Assembly (NCBI GenBank): GCA_009837205.1
Contig: VXTZ01000014.1
Span: 1 to 64,000 of the forward strand
Direction of reading: 5' to 3'
DNA: 64,000 nt
From: Candidatus Dadabacteria bacterium
GTDB taxonomy: Bacteria > Desulfobacterota_D > UBA1144 > Nemesobacterales > Nemesobacteraceae
A model generated the notes under the pieces. The model did no database searches, was not told the origin of the DNA, and was given only the letters and a program-made list of their open reading frames with translations. Shown here one piece after another: positions 45,786 to 57,895 of this stretch. The first letter of the stretch is position 1. Each line of letters begins with the position of its first letter. The translations under genes and the position numbers were made by a program.

Positions 45786-48470
45786 CTATATAGCCGAGAG
45801 TTTCCCGAGAATCTCTTCAAGCTTTTTCTTGTGGTTTTGAAATTCATCCAGTTTCCCCTTTTCTTTTTCCACAACGTCTTCGGGAGCACGTTTGATGAAA
45901 TCCCTGTTCGCAAGTTTACCTTCGGTTTTTTTAAGTTCCTGCGAAACTTTTGCCAAATCCTTATTCAGTCTGGAAATTTCCTTCTCAAGATCAAGCAGGT
46001 TCTCAACCGGCATAATTATCTCTACCCCCGAAACAACTTCCGAGACTGTTTTACCCTGAATCTCCTCTCCGCAAACAACGCAATCTCCAAGAGAAGCCAT
46101 ACCCAGGATAATCTCAAGGTTCTGCCTTAAAACATCCCCTACCTCGCTGCTTTCGGAATTAAGGTGGATTGAGACCTTCTCCGAGGGATGAATTCCCATA
46201 ATGGCACGCAGGTTTCTTATTCCAGTTACAACACTTTTTACAAGCTCAATCTGCCCCGACTCCTCTTTAAATATCTCGCTTTCGTTCGGTTTTGGATACT
46301 GGGCTTCAAGAATGCTCTTTGAATCAAGACCCTCTCCTCTAGGAAGATCGACTCCCTTTTCCCTGAATATTCGGAATATTTCCTCCGTAATATAGGGCGT
46401 AAAAGGATGGAGCGCCCTCAGGGAGCGTACCAGGACCCGCACGAGTACATTGAGAATGGTTTTTTTAGATTCGTTATCGTCTCCATAAAGCGAAAACTTG
46501 GATATTTCAAGATACCAATCGCAGTAATCATCCCATATAAAGTGATAAAGGGCTTGGGAAGCCTTGTCGAATTCGTAGTTTTCAATGAATTCTTCAACTT
46601 CGCCGAGGGTAAAGTTGAGCCTGCTGAGAATCCATCGGTCAGGAACACTTAGACAAGAGTTCTCGAGATCGGAGTCGTGAATCATCTCCGGTTCAAGGTT
46701 CATAAACACAAATCTGGTAGCATTCCATATCTTGTTCATGAAGTTCCTGTATCCCTCGATAACAGGAAAGGTAAGCTTTATATCCCTTCCCTGGGCAGCA
46801 AGCGCCGCGAGCGAGAAACGAAGCGCGTCGGCACCGTATTTTTCGATCACGTCGATAGGATCAATTACATTGCCCGTCGTCTTGCTCATCTTGCGACCTT
46901 TTGCGTCCCTTATAAGGCCATGCACATAAACATCCCTGAAAGGCACATCTTTCATGAACTTAAGTCCCAGCATTATCATTCTCGCGACCCAGAAGAAAAT
47001 AATGTCAAATCCGGTAACCAGGCACGAGGTCGGATAGTAATGCCTGAGCGCTTCGGTCTCCGCTGGCCATCCAAGGGTGGAAAAAGGCCAGAGCCCGGAA
47101 GAAAACCACGTATCCAGCACATCCGGATCCCTAACGAGTTTGACCTCTTCACCATAATGCTTCTTTGCAGAAGCGGCAGCTTCGCGCTCATTCACGGCAA
47201 CGAAAACTTCCCCGTCAGGTCCGTACCATGCGGGTATTCGGTGACCCCACCAAAGCTGTCTCGAGATACACCAAGGCTCTATATTTCTCATCCACTCAAA
47301 GTAAGTGTTTTCCCAGAACTCCGGATAAAAACGTATTTCACCTCGTTCTACGTATGAAATGGCTTCAGCGGCAAGTTCTTTTGTGTTTACGTACCACTGG
47401 TCAGTCAACCAAGGTTCTACGACCACCCCGGAGCGGTCGCCGTAGGGAACCGTGTGGGTGGTTTGCTCAACCTTTACCAGAAAACCCCCTTCCTCAAGGT
47501 CCTGGATTACGGCTTTTCTAGCCTCAAATCTTTCAAGTCCCAGGTATTTTTCGGGGACATCACCTCTTACGTGTGCCCGCTCATCAAGAATGTTTAATAT
47601 ATCAAGATCGTTACGTTTTCCGACTTCAAAATCGTTAAAATCATGTCCCGGAGTTATCTTTACGGCTCCCGTACCCTTCTCTGGGTCGCTGTACTCATCA
47701 GCTATTACCGGGATCTTCCTTCCAACAAGAGGCAAAACAGCATTTCTGCCCACTAAATCGGCGTATCTCGGGTCTTCAGGATGAACTGCGACTGCAGTAT
47801 CTCCAAGCATGGTCTCAGGACGTGTTGTAGCTACAGTAACGAACAGGCCATCATCTCCCTCTATCGGATATCTTATATACCAGTAGTTCCCTTGAGTCTC
47901 TCTCTGCTCCACTTCCAGATCCGATATGGCCGTACGGAGCTTGGGATCCCAGTTGACAAGCCTTTTGTCCTTGTAAATAAGTCCTTGAGAGTAAAGATCG
48001 ACAAAAACTTCTCTCACCGCTTCTGAAAGTCCCTCATCAAGGGTGAACCGCTCCATTTCCCAGTCGGGAAGCGCTCCGAGTCTTTTTAACTGTTCTGTTA
48101 TTCGGTTGCCGGAGTTCTCTTTCCATTGCCAAATTCGTTCAAGGAATTTTTCCCTGCCCAAATCGTTTTTCGTGCGTCCTTCGGAGGCAAGATCTTTTTC
48201 AACCATCATCTGGGTAGCAATACCCGCGTGGTCGGTCCCTGGAACCCAGAGAACATCGAAATTATTCATTCTCTTGTACCTGACGAGAATGTCCTGAATG
48301 GTGTTGTTAAGAGCGTGGCCTATGTGCAACGATCCCGTTACGTTGGGTGGGGGGATGACAATTGAGAAAACCTCAGCCGAGTCTTTTATTTCGGATTTGT
48401 GAAGTCCCGATGAGATCCAGAAATCATAAACTCTCCGTTCAACCTCGGCAGGGTTGTAGCTTTTCTCCAT
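45786..48470 (-). CDS. valS: valyl-tRNA synthetase
   Basis: Class I synthetase charging tRNA-Val. 894 residues: HIGH motif in PPPNVTGSLHIGHALNN, editing domain with TTRPETMLGDTAVAVHPED, KMSKS in KGRKMSKTTGNVIDP, anticodon-binding helices, and a C-terminal coiled coil (LEKEISRLNKDLAKV...). It follows rpoC by 40 bp on the same strand with no visible terminator between, and converges on purF. Confidence 0.97.
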   Translation of the reverse strand: MEKSYNPAEVERRVYDFWISSGLHKSEIKDSAEVFSIVIPPPNVTGSLHIGHALNNTIQDILVRYKRMNNFDVLWVPGTDHAGIATQMMVEKDLASEGRTKNDLGREKFLERIWQWKENSGNRITEQLKRLGALPDWEMERFTLDEGLSEAVREVFVDLYSQGLIYKDKRLVNWDPKLRTAISDLEVEQRETQGNYWYIRYPIEGDDGLFVTVATTRPETMLGDTAVAVHPEDPRYADLVGRNAVLPLVGRKIPVIADEYSDPEKGTGAVKITPGHDFNDFEVGKRNDLDILNILDERAHVRGDVPEKYLGLERFEARKAVIQDLEEGGFLVKVEQTTHTVPYGDRSGVVVEPWLTDQWYVNTKELAAEAISYVERGEIRFYPEFWENTYFEWMRNIEPWCISRQLWWGHRIPAWYGPDGEVFVAVNEREAAASAKKHYGEEVKLVRDPDVLDTWFSSGLWPFSTLGWPAETEALRHYYPTSCLVTGFDIIFFWVARMIMLGLKFMKDVPFRDVYVHGLIRDAKGRKMSKTTGNVIDPIDVIEKYGADALRFSLAALAAQGRDIKLTFPVIEGYRNFMNKIWNATRFVFMNLEPEMIHDSDLENSCLSVPDRWILSRLNFTLGEVEEFIENYEFDKASQALYHFIWDDYCDWYLEISKFSLYGDDNESKKTILNVLVRVLVRSLRALHPFTPYITEEIFRIFREKGVDLPRGEGLDSKSILEAQYPKPNESEIFKEESGQIELVKSVVTGIRNLRAIMGIHPSEKVSIHLNSESSEVGDVLRQNLEIILGMASLGDCVVCGEEIQGKTVSEVVSGVEIIMPVENLLDLEKEISRLNKDLAKVSQELKKTEGKLANRDFIKRAPEDVVEKEKGKLDEFQNHKKKLEEILGKLSAI

Positions 48471-48510
48471 GGCTACTGATCAAAAGAAAGAATAGACCGC
48501 AGGGGAAATA

Positions 48511-51500
48511 TTAGCTTTCCAGCAATACGTCTTCGCTTTTCTCTTCGACTTCCGGTACGGGTACAGGTATTTCCGGTGCCTCGGTCTCTATGCTTATATC
48601 CCTGTACATGGGAAGGCCGGTGCCAGCCGGAATCAACCTGCCCACGATAACGTTTTCCTTGAGTCCTCTGAGATCGTCCTCCCTACCCTCGCAGGAGGCC
48701 TCGGTAAGAACCCTAGTGGTTTCCTGAAAAGATGCGGCGGAAAGCCAGCTGCGAGTGCTAAGCGAGGCGCGGGTTATACCCAGAAGAAGCGGCTCGGCCG
48801 CTGCCGGGGTTCCGCCTTCTTCGACGACCTTCTCATTTTCTTCAAAGAAAACATTTTTCTCTATAGCCTCGCCGACAAGCATGGTGGTGTCACCTGGGTC
48901 TTTTATCTTCACCCTTTTTAGCATCTGCTTGACTATAACCTCGATATGCTTGTCGTTAATCTTCACACCCTGAAGTCTGTAGACTTCCTGAATTTCGTTA
49001 ACCATGTAGTTGGCGAGTTCTTTTTCTCCCATGATATTCAGAATGTCATGGGGATTAACCGCACCGTCGACAAGCTGGTCACCGGAAGAGACGAATTCCC
49101 CTTCCCTGACCAAGATATGTTTTCCCCTGGGAACAGTATATTCTTTAGGCTCTCCCATCTCTGGAGTTACCACAACCCTCTTCTTCCCCTTTAGATCTTT
49201 TCCGTAAGATATAAGTCCGTCGATTTCGCTTACAACGGCCGGATCTTTGGGCACTCTGGCTTCAAAAAGCTCGGCAACTCTGGGAAGACCTCCGGTAATG
49301 TCTTTTGTCTTCGAGGTCGCTCTCGGAATCTTGGCAAGCACATCCCCCGCCTCTATGCTATCTTTGTCGCCGACTTCTATTATAGCGCCTACAGGAAGCG
49401 AGTAAGGCACCTTCTTATCTTTCGGCAAGGAATCGATTTCCAGAGATTCCAAATCCTCTGTTCTCACCTCGACATCCAGAGTGGGATGCATTTCCAGATC
49501 CTTGGTCTCAACCACCACCCTCATGAGAACACCCGTGACTTCATCGACCTGTTCCTTGTACGTAACTCCGGCTTCAAGGTCCCTGAACTTTACAGCACCC
49601 GGAACTTCTGAAATTATTGGGGTCGTGTAAGGGTCCCATTCAGCGAGTATTTTTCCTTTCTTTACTTTGTCCCCTTCCTTCACGTTAAGTCTGGCCCCGA
49701 GCACAACGGGATATTTTTCCCTTTCATATCCCTTGCTGTCCTCAATTGAAAGGACGCCGCTTCTGCTGATAACAACCAATTTGTTACCACGTCCCTTGAC
49801 GGCTTTTATGTTCTTAAATCTGACTATCCCCTCGTGCTGATTCTCAAGGGTGCTCTCGGCTGCTCTCTGGCTCGCGGCACCACCTATATGAAACGTTCTC
49901 ATGGTAAGCTGAGTTCCGGGTTCCCCGATTGACTGGGCCGCGACAATACCTATGGCTTCGCCCATGTTCACAAGCTTTCCAGTGGAAAGGTTCCTTCCAT
50001 AGCAGAGTCTGCAGACACCGCTTCTGGTTTCACAGGTAAGAACGGAACGGATACTCACCTCGCTTATGCCCGCTTCGTCCATCTTAGCAACCGCGGTCTC
50101 ATCAACTTCCTCGTTTGCGTGAACAATCACCTCTCCAGTCTGGGGATCTTCTATATCTTCAAGCACCACCCTTCCAAGCACCCTCTCCCCTACTTTTTCA
50201 ATTATTTCTCCACCTTCCACCAGATCACTGACTTTAATTCCCTCTATGGTGGCGCAGTCAAGTTCGGTAATCATTACGTCCTGAGCGGCATCAATCAGCC
50301 TTCGCGTCAGGTAACCGGCATTTGCTGTTTTTAGTGCCGTATCCGCAAGCCCCTTCCTCGCACCATGGGTAGAAATAAAATACTGGAGCACCGATAACCC
50401 CTCACGGAAATTGGATGTGATAGGAGTTTCTATTATTTCTCCCGAAGGCTTCGCCATAAGCCCCCTCATACCCGCAAGCTGCCTTACCTGCGTCTGGCTC
50501 CCTCTCGCCCCAGAATCAATCATCATATATATTGGGTTCGAACTCGGTCCCGCAACTGTAGTGTTTTTGCCCGTCTGGACTTCCTCTGAAGAAATCTTTC
50601 TCATCATTGCCTGAGCGACTTCATCGCTTGTTTTTGCCCAGATATCTATTACCTTGTTGTACCTCTCTCCGTCGGTTATAAGCCCTTGGGAATACTGGTT
50701 CTGCACTTTCATAACTTCCTCTTGGGCATTTTCCAACAGATCCTTCTTTGATTCAGGAATAATCATGTCCGTGATCGAAATAGAAGCTCCGGACTTCGTC
50801 GAATACTTGAATCCTAGAGTCCTCAGGCTGTCAGCCAGCAAAACCGTGCTTTTGCCGCCGGTTTTCCTGAAACACTCATCCACAAGAGCTTCTATAGCCC
50901 TTTTAGTCATTGGCTTGTTGATAAGTTCAAAGGAAACACCGTCGGGAATAACCTCGTACATCAACACTCTTCCGACTGTCGTCAGATAGCTCTTCCCGTC
51001 AATCCTCACTGTTACGCTATCATGCAAACCGATCTTCCCCAGTTCATACGCAAAAACCACCTCACGCACTGAAAAAACACGGCCCGGCTCGGAACTTTTA
51101 TCCGAAGCCGTATCCCTTGTGAGGTAGTAAAGCCCCAGAACTATATCCTGAGTGGGAAGTATTATCGGCTTTCCGTGCGCGGGAGAAAGAATATTGTTCG
51201 TCGACATAACAAGCGAGCGGCATTCGGTCTGGGCCTCAATTGAGAGTGGAACATGAACCGCCATCTGGTCGCCGTCAAAATCCGCGTTGTAGGCAGGGCA
51301 TACAAGAGGATGAAGCTGAATGGCTTTATCTTCAATAAGCACCGGTTCGAAAGCCTGTATGCTAAGACGATGAAGAGTCGGGGCTCTGTTAAGAAGCACC
51401 GGATGCTCTTTTATCACTTCGTCAAGAGCGTCCCACACCACCGGAGCTTCGCTGTCAAGCAGCTTCTTCGCTATCTTTATCGTTGCCGCCTCACCCCATC

Positions 51501-52656
51501 TTTCAAGCTTCTGGTAAATAAAGGGCCTGAAAAGTTCAAGTGCCATCTGCTTGGGGATTCCGCATTGGTGAAGACGCAGATCGGGACCTACGGTAATCAC
51601 CGACCGACCTGAGTAATCAACTCTTTTCCCCAGAAGGTTTTGTCTGAATCTGCCTTGTTTACCTTTTATTATGTCACTCAGACTCTTAAGTGGTCTGTGG
51701 TTGTGACCCAAAACCGGTCTTCCCCTTCTCCCGTTCTCCAAAAGTGCGTCGACAGACTCCTGCAGCATCCTCTTTTCATTCCTGACTATTATGTCCGGAG
51801 CACCGAGCTCAAGGAGTTTTCTCAGCCTGTTGTTTCTGTTAATCACTCTTCTGTAGAGATCGTTAAGATCAGAAGCGGCAAACCGCCCTCCATCAAGAGG
51901 AACAAGGGGTCTGAGATCAGGTGGCAGAACAGGAATAGTGGTCAGGATCATCCATTCCGGACGATTTTTGGACTTGCGAAACGCTTCACATATTCTCAGT
52001 CTTTTTGCAATACGGGCTTTTTTGATTGGAGACTTGGTCTCTTTCATACTCGTCCTGAGTTCCTGAGAAAGCTCGTTTAAATCTATGGTTTTCAGCATTT
52101 CTCGTACCGACTCGGCCCCCATGCCGACGACAAATTCGGAACCGAAGCGCTCGCGCTCGGCTCTGTACTCATCTTCGGTTATTACCTGGGCAAACTTGAG
52201 GTCGGAAATTCCCGGATCCATAACTATGTAAGCCTCGAAATAAAGCACTCTCTCCAAGTCTTTCAAAGTCATGTCAAGGAGCATTCCTATTCTGCTGGGA
52301 ATGCTGCGAAGAAGCCATATGTGTGCAACGGGAGAAGCGAGTTCTATATGACCCATTCTCTCCCTTCTTACTTTAGAGGAAATTACTTCCACGCCGCATT
52401 TCTCACAAGTTACTCCTCTGTGCTTAAGTCTTTTGTATTTTCCGCAGGTGCATTCGTAATCTTTCACGGGCCCGAATATTTTGGCACAGAAAAGACCGTT
52501 TCTCTCGGGTTTGAATGTCCTGTAGTTTATAGTTTCAGGTTTTTTTATTTCTCCGTTTGACCATGACCTGATTTTTTCCGGAGAAGCTATGGAAATTTTT
52601 ATGGTCGAGTAATCAGAAGGGTTTTTCGGCTTTTCAAAAAGCGTGTCTATATCCAT
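48511..52656 (-). CDS. rpoC: DNA-directed RNA polymerase subunit beta prime
   Basis: Largest catalytic subunit. 1381 residues with no intein or split. N-terminal zinc site CTCGKYKR...CEKCG, the catalytic Mg site [12 protein letters not shown], trigger-loop region [11 protein letters not shown], and the second zinc site ([14 protein letters not shown]). It ends in an acidic tail. 18 bp after rpoB. The protein includes a lineage-typical insertion between residues about 940 and 1130, in line with Gram-negative homologues. Confidence 0.98.
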   Translation of the reverse strand: MDIDTLFEKPKNPSDYSTIKISIASPEKIRSWSNGEIKKPETINYRTFKPERNGLFCAKIFGPVKDYECTCGKYKRLKHRGVTCEKCGVEVISSKVRRERMGHIELASPVAHIWLLRSIPSRIGMLLDMTLKDLERVLYFEAYIVMDPGISDLKFAQVITEDEYRAERERFGSEFVVGMGAESVREMLKTIDLNELSQELRTSMKETKSPIKKARIAKRLRICEAFRKSKNRPEWMILTTIPVLPPDLRPLVPLDGGRFAASDLNDLYRRVINRNNRLRKLLELGAPDIIVRNEKRMLQESVDALLENGRRGRPVLGHNHRPLKSLSDIIKGKQGRFRQNLLGKRVDYSGRSVITVGPDLRLHQCGIPKQMALELFRPFIYQKLERWGEAATIKIAKKLLDSEAPVVWDALDEVIKEHPVLLNRAPTLHRLSIQAFEPVLIEDKAIQLHPLVCPAYNADFDGDQMAVHVPLSIEAQTECRSLVMSTNNILSPAHGKPIILPTQDIVLGLYYLTRDTASDKSSEPGRVFSVREVVFAYELGKIGLHDSVTVRIDGKSYLTTVGRVLMYEVIPDGVSFELINKPMTKRAIEALVDECFRKTGGKSTVLLADSLRTLGFKYSTKSGASISITDMIIPESKKDLLENAQEEVMKVQNQYSQGLITDGERYNKVIDIWAKTSDEVAQAMMRKISSEEVQTGKNTTVAGPSSNPIYMMIDSGARGSQTQVRQLAGMRGLMAKPSGEIIETPITSNFREGLSVLQYFISTHGARKGLADTALKTANAGYLTRRLIDAAQDVMITELDCATIEGIKVSDLVEGGEIIEKVGERVLGRVVLEDIEDPQTGEVIVHANEEVDETAVAKMDEAGISEVSIRSVLTCETRSGVCRLCYGRNLSTGKLVNMGEAIGIVAAQSIGEPGTQLTMRTFHIGGAASQRAAESTLENQHEGIVRFKNIKAVKGRGNKLVVISRSGVLSIEDSKGYEREKYPVVLGARLNVKEGDKVKKGKILAEWDPYTTPIISEVPGAVKFRDLEAGVTYKEQVDEVTGVLMRVVVETKDLEMHPTLDVEVRTEDLESLEIDSLPKDKKVPYSLPVGAIIEVGDKDSIEAGDVLAKIPRATSKTKDITGGLPRVAELFEARVPKDPAVVSEIDGLISYGKDLKGKKRVVVTPEMGEPKEYTVPRGKHILVREGEFVSSGDQLVDGAVNPHDILNIMGEKELANYMVNEIQEVYRLQGVKINDKHIEVIVKQMLKRVKIKDPGDTTMLVGEAIEKNVFFEENEKVVEEGGTPAAAEPLLLGITRASLSTRSWLSAASFQETTRVLTEASCEGREDDLRGLKENVIVGRLIPAGTGLPMYRDISIETEAPEIPVPVPEVEEKSEDVLLES

Positions 52657-52674
52657 GGTATGATTCCCTCCAAA

Positions 52675-55600
52675 TTAATATTTCGGAAGCGGTTCAATTT
52701 CCACTTCCTCTTCAATAAGATCCACATCAAGTCCCAACGCCTGCAGTTCCTTGCGCAACACTTTGAAAGATTCAGGGAGACCTGGTTCAAAATTCATATC
52801 ACCTCTTACGATCGAGTCGAATATTCTCGTCCGTCCCGCTACGTCGTCTGATTTTATGGTGACAAATTCCTGAAGGGTGTAGGCGGCCCCGTAGGCTTCA
52901 AGCGCCCAGACCTCCATTTCTCCAAGTCTCTGTCCACCGAAGTGGGCCTTCCCGCCAAGGGGCTGCTGCGTTACTAGGGAATAAGGCCCGATTGCCCTCG
53001 CATGAATTTTCTCTTCAACAAGGTGATGGAGCTTTAACATGTACATTATCCCAACGCACACTTTCTGATCAAAAGGTTCACCGGTCTGACCATCAAAAAG
53101 AATAGTCTTTCCATCTTCGTCGATGCCGGCAAGCTCCTGGATACGCGCAATTTCAGTCTCGTGGGCACCGTCAAAGACCGGGGATTTTACCGGCACTCCG
53201 TCTTCAAGCTCTCTTACCAACTTTACAAGACCCTCTCTGTCCAGCGACTCTACAAGCTCCCGTGTCTGCGAAGAATCCGAGTATATTTCCAGAAGCTTCT
53301 TTCTTAGGGCTTCGTCGCTAAATTCCTGTTCGATATACTCATTAAGCTGCCTTCCCAGTTCTCTGCCGCCCCACCCCAGATGGGTCTCCAGTATCTGGCC
53401 AACGTTCATCCTTGAAGGCACGCCGAGCGGGTTAAGAACCATGTCAACCGGCCTCCCGTCGGAGAGATAAGGCATATCTTCCTGCGGAAGTATTTTCGAT
53501 ACGACACCCTTGTTGCCATGCCGTCCCGCCATTTTGTCACCAACCTGAAGCTTCCTTTTAACCGCAATGCGGACCTTAACCACTCTCAGAACCCCGGGAG
53601 GCAACTCATCGGGCTTTTTCAATTTTTCTATGCGCTGCTCATAAGTAGCGGTCACGTAATCAATGCGTTTGAGAACTCTGCCAATTATTCCAGTCAGTTC
53701 TTCACCCGCTTCGGGAAGGTTCTTTATCCTAACATCAACAAGCTTTTCTAAGGGAATAGCATCAAGAATCTCTTCAGTAATTTCCTGTCCGCTTTTAAGA
53801 ATGGTTTTTCTGTTAACCGTTATTTTGGAAAGCGAAGTTTTGCCGAGAACAATATGCTTTACTCTGTCAACCGCATCCCGCCTGAGAATACTTACCTCGT
53901 TCTCTTTCTCTTCCATCAATTTTGAGATTTCTTGGTTCTCAATGTCTTTACTTCTCTCGTCCTTATCCACGGAGCGGGACACAAGAGTTTCAACATCTAT
54001 CACGGTACCGTATACCCCGGAAGAAACCTTGAGGGAGGAATCCTTGACATCCCCGGCCTTATCTCCGAAGATCGCCCTTAAGAGCCTCTCTTCCGGAGAA
54101 AGCTGAGTTTCGGCTTTTGGAGAAATTTTTCCAACCAGTATGTCTCCAGGCTCAACCTCGGCACCTATCATTATTATTCCGCTTTCATCCAGATACCTAA
54201 GGGACTCTTCGGACACATTAGGTATATCTCTGGTTATATCTTCTCTTCCGAGTTTCGTCTCCCTTGCCGTACACTCAAACTCCTCAATATGAATTGAGGT
54301 GAATGCATCGTCCTTTACAACCCTCTCGGATATCAAGATTGCGTCTTCAAAGTTGTATCCTCCCCATGGCATAAAGGCGACAACCATATTCTGTCCGAGC
54401 GCCAGTTCGCCACGGTCCGTCGAACACCCATCCGCTATTACCTGTCCTTTCCTCACCCGCTGCCCTTGGCAAACTATAGGCGTCTGATTCCAGCAGGAAC
54501 TCTGGTTTGAGCGGTGGAACTTTATCAAGTTGTAGATATCCACCCCACCTTCGCGACTTCTTTCCGTGGATTTAACCACAATCCTAACCGCATCTACGGA
54601 CTCCACTACGCCATCTCTGCGTGCGACGACCGTAACCCCGGAGTCCTTGGCCACCTTGCTTTCAAAACCTGTCCCCACAAGCGGCGAGGCACTCTTTATG
54701 AGTGGCACGGCCTGGCGCTGCATATTAGAACCCATAAGGGCCCTGTTCGCGTCATCATGCTCAAGAAAGGGAATAAGAGAAGCCGAAACCGAAACAAGCT
54801 GCGAAGGGGACACGTCCATAAACTCAACCTCCTCCCTCTCAACCATCATAAATTCGCCATTTCCCCTGGCGGAGACAAAAGGTAGTTTGAAAGACCCGTC
54901 CTCTTCAAGGGGGGCGTTTGCCTGAGCTACAATGTAATCCTCTTCCATAAGCGCATTCATATAAATTATTTCGTCCGTAACACGCCCGTCCTTCACTTTC
55001 CTGTAAGGAGTCCGGATAAATCCGGATTCATCTATCTTCGCATAAGTGCTCAAGCTGGATATAAGTCCGATATTAGGACCTTCCGGAGTTTCTATAGGAC
55101 ATATTCTCCCATAATGGGAAGAGTGAACATCTCTTACCTCGAACCCCGCCCTCTCTCTGGTAAGACCGCCCGGACCAAGTGCGCTCAGCCTTCTTTTATG
55201 AGTTATTTCCGACAGAGGGTTGGTCTGATCCATGAACTGGGAAAGCTGACCCGTGGTGAAAAACTCCTTGAGAACCGATGTAACGGTTTTCGGAACCAGT
55301 ACTTCATTAGGCATGAGGTTTTCTATGGTCTGGTATCCCATTTTTTCCTTCACAAACCGTGCAAGCCTCTCAAGGCCGTGATAAAAACGGTCCTCTATAA
55401 GTTCCCCAACGGTTCTTACCCTTCGGTTGCCGAGATGGTCTATGTCGTCGGTAGATCCCCTGCCACCTTTCAAATCAAGCAGGTATTTCACGGTCAGAAG
55501 GATATCTTCTCTGTCCAAAGTAAGATGATCATCGCTCACGCCCTTCCTCTTGAGCTTATAGTTGATTTTGATCCGACCCACTTTCGAGAGTCTGTATGCA

Positions 55601-56865
55601 TCCTGGGTGAAGAACATGTTTTCAAAGAAAGTCCGCGCGACTTCATCGGAAGGAGGGTCCGTCGGCCTGAATTTCTTGTATATCTCCGTTATGGCTTCCT
55701 CACATGAATCCACCTTATCGGAAAGAAGTGTGGTCCGAAGAGAACTCACGAACAGGGTCTTGTCTATGTAGTAGACTCTGAGGGTTTTTTTACCGACTCT
55801 GCGGAGTTCGTCGAGTTTCTCTTCCGTTATTTCCTCATTGAAATCTAGTATTACTTCCCCAGTTTCGGGGTCGGAGACCACTTCGGCCGAGGGTTTTTCC
55901 ATTATCTCTTCATCTGAAACAGGTATGGAACTCATGCCAACTTCTTCGAATCTTGAAAGAAGATTTTTCAGCCTTCTTCCCTTTCTACCTATAAGGTCAC
56001 CTGTTTCCGGATGGTTTATATCCACAGTCACTTTCTGATAGGAAATTATTTCGGTGGTCTTTTCTTTCTTAAAACCCTCCGCTCCCACCTCGAAAACTTC
56101 CGCGGTTACTTCTTTTCGAAGTTCTTCCGGTTCTATATGGAAAGTCTCCACGGGATAGAAAAAATCCATTATCTGCTGCTCATCATAACCCATGGCCTTG
56201 AGAAGAACGGTGACGTGGAATTTTTTCTTTCTGTCTATGCGCACATGGAGCATGTCTTTCAGATCATATTCAAAATCAAGCCAGCGACCGTTTTGAGGAA
56301 CGATTCTCGCTATAAAAGATCCTTCCTTTCCGGACAGCTGGTTCTTGCTTTTGTCCCGATCAAAAAACACTCCGGGAGATCTGTGGAGCTGGTTTACGAT
56401 TACTCTTTCGGTTCCGTTTACTATAAAAGAACCGCTGGGGGTCATAAGCTGTACTTCCCCAAAGTATATCTCTTGCTCTTTAATGTCGCGGAACTGTCTC
56501 TCGGTATCTTTCTGTCCTTTTTCACCTTCAGGAATGTCCCAAATTATAAGACGGAAAGTTACATAAAGAGGAGCAGTGTAGGTATAGCCCTTAAGCCTGC
56601 ATTCGGCGAAATCATACTTGGGTTCGTCCAGCCTGTAGCTGAGATATTCCAAAGAAGCCTTGCCATTATAATCCTCAAGAGGAAAAACAGCCTTGAAGGC
56701 TCCATGAAGGCCGGTGTCCGAACGCTCATCTGGAGGAACATCGGCCTGCAGAAAATCTTCGTACGATTTTATCTGTACATCAAGCAGGTGGGGGATATCC
56801 AGAACCTGGGGGATCTTCGAAAAATCTTTCCTTAATTCCTGAGACTCTATATTCTCTATGGTCAA
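52675..56865 (-). CDS. rpoB: DNA-directed RNA polymerase subunit beta
   Basis: Second catalytic subunit. 1396 residues. The rifampicin-site region reads SQFMDQTNPLSEITHKRRLSALGPGG and keeps the drug-sensitive type residues; further landmarks are GNKGVVSKILP, RMNVGQILETHLGW and GGKAHFGGQRLGEMEVWALEAYGAAYTLQE. No intein. It follows rplL by about 50 bp and precedes rpoC in the standard order. Confidence 0.98.
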   Translation of the reverse strand: MTIENIESQELRKDFSKIPQVLDIPHLLDVQIKSYEDFLQADVPPDERSDTGLHGAFKAVFPLEDYNGKASLEYLSYRLDEPKYDFAECRLKGYTYTAPLYVTFRLIIWDIPEGEKGQKDTERQFRDIKEQEIYFGEVQLMTPSGSFIVNGTERVIVNQLHRSPGVFFDRDKSKNQLSGKEGSFIARIVPQNGRWLDFEYDLKDMLHVRIDRKKKFHVTVLLKAMGYDEQQIMDFFYPVETFHIEPEELRKEVTAEVFEVGAEGFKKEKTTEIISYQKVTVDINHPETGDLIGRKGRRLKNLLSRFEEVGMSSIPVSDEEIMEKPSAEVVSDPETGEVILDFNEEITEEKLDELRRVGKKTLRVYYIDKTLFVSSLRTTLLSDKVDSCEEAITEIYKKFRPTDPPSDEVARTFFENMFFTQDAYRLSKVGRIKINYKLKRKGVSDDHLTLDREDILLTVKYLLDLKGGRGSTDDIDHLGNRRVRTVGELIEDRFYHGLERLARFVKEKMGYQTIENLMPNEVLVPKTVTSVLKEFFTTGQLSQFMDQTNPLSEITHKRRLSALGPGGLTRERAGFEVRDVHSSHYGRICPIETPEGPNIGLISSLSTYAKIDESGFIRTPYRKVKDGRVTDEIIYMNALMEEDYIVAQANAPLEEDGSFKLPFVSARGNGEFMMVEREEVEFMDVSPSQLVSVSASLIPFLEHDDANRALMGSNMQRQAVPLIKSASPLVGTGFESKVAKDSGVTVVARRDGVVESVDAVRIVVKSTERSREGGVDIYNLIKFHRSNQSSCWNQTPIVCQGQRVRKGQVIADGCSTDRGELALGQNMVVAFMPWGGYNFEDAILISERVVKDDAFTSIHIEEFECTARETKLGREDITRDIPNVSEESLRYLDESGIIMIGAEVEPGDILVGKISPKAETQLSPEERLLRAIFGDKAGDVKDSSLKVSSGVYGTVIDVETLVSRSVDKDERSKDIENQEISKLMEEKENEVSILRRDAVDRVKHIVLGKTSLSKITVNRKTILKSGQEITEEILDAIPLEKLVDVRIKNLPEAGEELTGIIGRVLKRIDYVTATYEQRIEKLKKPDELPPGVLRVVKVRIAVKRKLQVGDKMAGRHGNKGVVSKILPQEDMPYLSDGRPVDMVLNPLGVPSRMNVGQILETHLGWGGRELGRQLNEYIEQEFSDEALRKKLLEIYSDSSQTRELVESLDREGLVKLVRELEDGVPVKSPVFDGAHETEIARIQELAGIDEDGKTILFDGQTGEPFDQKVCVGIMYMLKLHHLVEEKIHARAIGPYSLVTQQPLGGKAHFGGQRLGEMEVWALEAYGAAYTLQEFVTIKSDDVAGRTRIFDSIVRGDMNFEPGLPESFKVLRKELQALGLDVDLIEEEVEIEPLPKY

Positions 56866-56918
56866 CGCGCACCCCCTCGTTTTTTAATTTAAGTGAAAAT
56901 AACCGAAGAAAATTATGG

Positions 56919-57302
56919 TCAGTTAACTTCAACGGTTGCCCCGGCGTCTTCAAGCTTTTTCTTGATGTCTGCAGCCTCATCCTTGCTAACTCCCTCTTTT
57001 ACAGGTTTGGGAGCTCCTTCAACAAGCTCCTTGGATTCCTTGAGTCCAAGACCCGCAATTTCCCTTACTGCTTTTATGACCTGTATTTTCTTGTCTCCGA
57101 AAGAACTGAGAATTACACTAAACTCAGTTTTCTCTTCGGCCGCAGGAGCGGCTTCGGCACCGGCAGCAGTGGCAACAGCGACTTGTGGCGCAGCGGCCTG
57201 AACACCGAACTTTTCCTTTATTTCCTCTATCAGTTCGGAGATCTCAAGCATGCTAGCTTGTTCAAGATAGGTGACAACGTCTGTTCTACTAATATCGGGC
57301 AT
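56919..57302 (-). CDS. rplL: 50S ribosomal protein L7/L12
   Basis: Stalk protein that recruits translation GTPases. 127 residues: N-terminal dimerisation helices, an Ala-rich hinge ([24 protein letters not shown]-like), and the C-terminal domain with [23 protein letters not shown] and the closing DAGATVEVN. 36 bp after rplJ. Confidence 0.98.
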   Translation of the reverse strand: MPDISRTDVVTYLEQASMLEISELIEEIKEKFGVQAAAPQVAVATAAGAEAAPAAEEKTEFSVILSSFGDKKIQVIKAVREIAGLGLKESKELVEGAPKPVKEGVSKDEAADIKKKLEDAGATVEVN

Positions 57303-57337
57303 TTTATTCCTCCTTGATAAAACAGTTCTACAGCTTT

Positions 57338-57859
57338 TTATTTAGTTTTCTTTTCTTTTAAACCTTCTAACACATTGACAATATTTGAGCGTGCCTGCTC
57401 CAAGACTCCCACAAGGTTGCCCATCGGAGCACTAAGCAGGCCTACAAACTCGGAGATAAGCTCCTGTCTTGACGGAAGCTTTGCTATCTGCTCTATTCTG
57501 GATACATCTACTACTTCTCCTTCGAATATACCGCCCTTTATCTTGATTTCCGGGAAATCTTCGCCGTAATCAACAAAAACCTTCGCTGCCGCGGAAGACT
57601 CTCCGTCACAGATAGCAATCGCTGTGGGACCCGAAAAAAGATCTTTCATTTTTTCTATGTCCGTTCCTAGTGAAGCTTTCTCCAGAAGGGTGTTCTTTAC
57701 AACCCTGAACTCCGTATTGGTCTGCCTGAGTTTTTTCCTCAGGACATCCATCTCCTTCACCTTAAGTCCTTGGTATTCAACAACAAACACCGAGGAAACG
57801 GAATGGAATCTGGATGCCAAGTCGTCAATTACTTTCTGCTTTTCGGCTTTACTGAGCAT
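57338..57859 (-). CDS. rplJ: 50S ribosomal protein L10
   Basis: Base of the ribosomal stalk, binding 23S rRNA and L7/L12 dimers. 173 residues: N-terminal RNA-binding domain ([29 protein letters not shown]-like) and the C-terminal helix for L12 ([21 protein letters not shown]). Only 36 bp separate it from rplA, too short for the long L10 leader found in some bacteria. Confidence 0.97.
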   Translation of the reverse strand: MLSKAEKQKVIDDLASRFHSVSSVFVVEYQGLKVKEMDVLRKKLRQTNTEFRVVKNTLLEKASLGTDIEKMKDLFSGPTAIAICDGESSAAAKVFVDYGEDFPEIKIKGGIFEGEVVDVSRIEQIAKLPSRQELISEFVGLLSAPMGNLVGVLEQARSNIVNVLEGLKEKKTK

Positions 57860-57895
57860 AGTCTCTCTCTTCTCGTATCTAGTTTCGCGTTACGC

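Noticed and set aside
48511-56865. Inteins or split genes in rpoB and rpoC
   Set aside because: Both are continuous, of normal length, and their motifs follow without extra splicing blocks.
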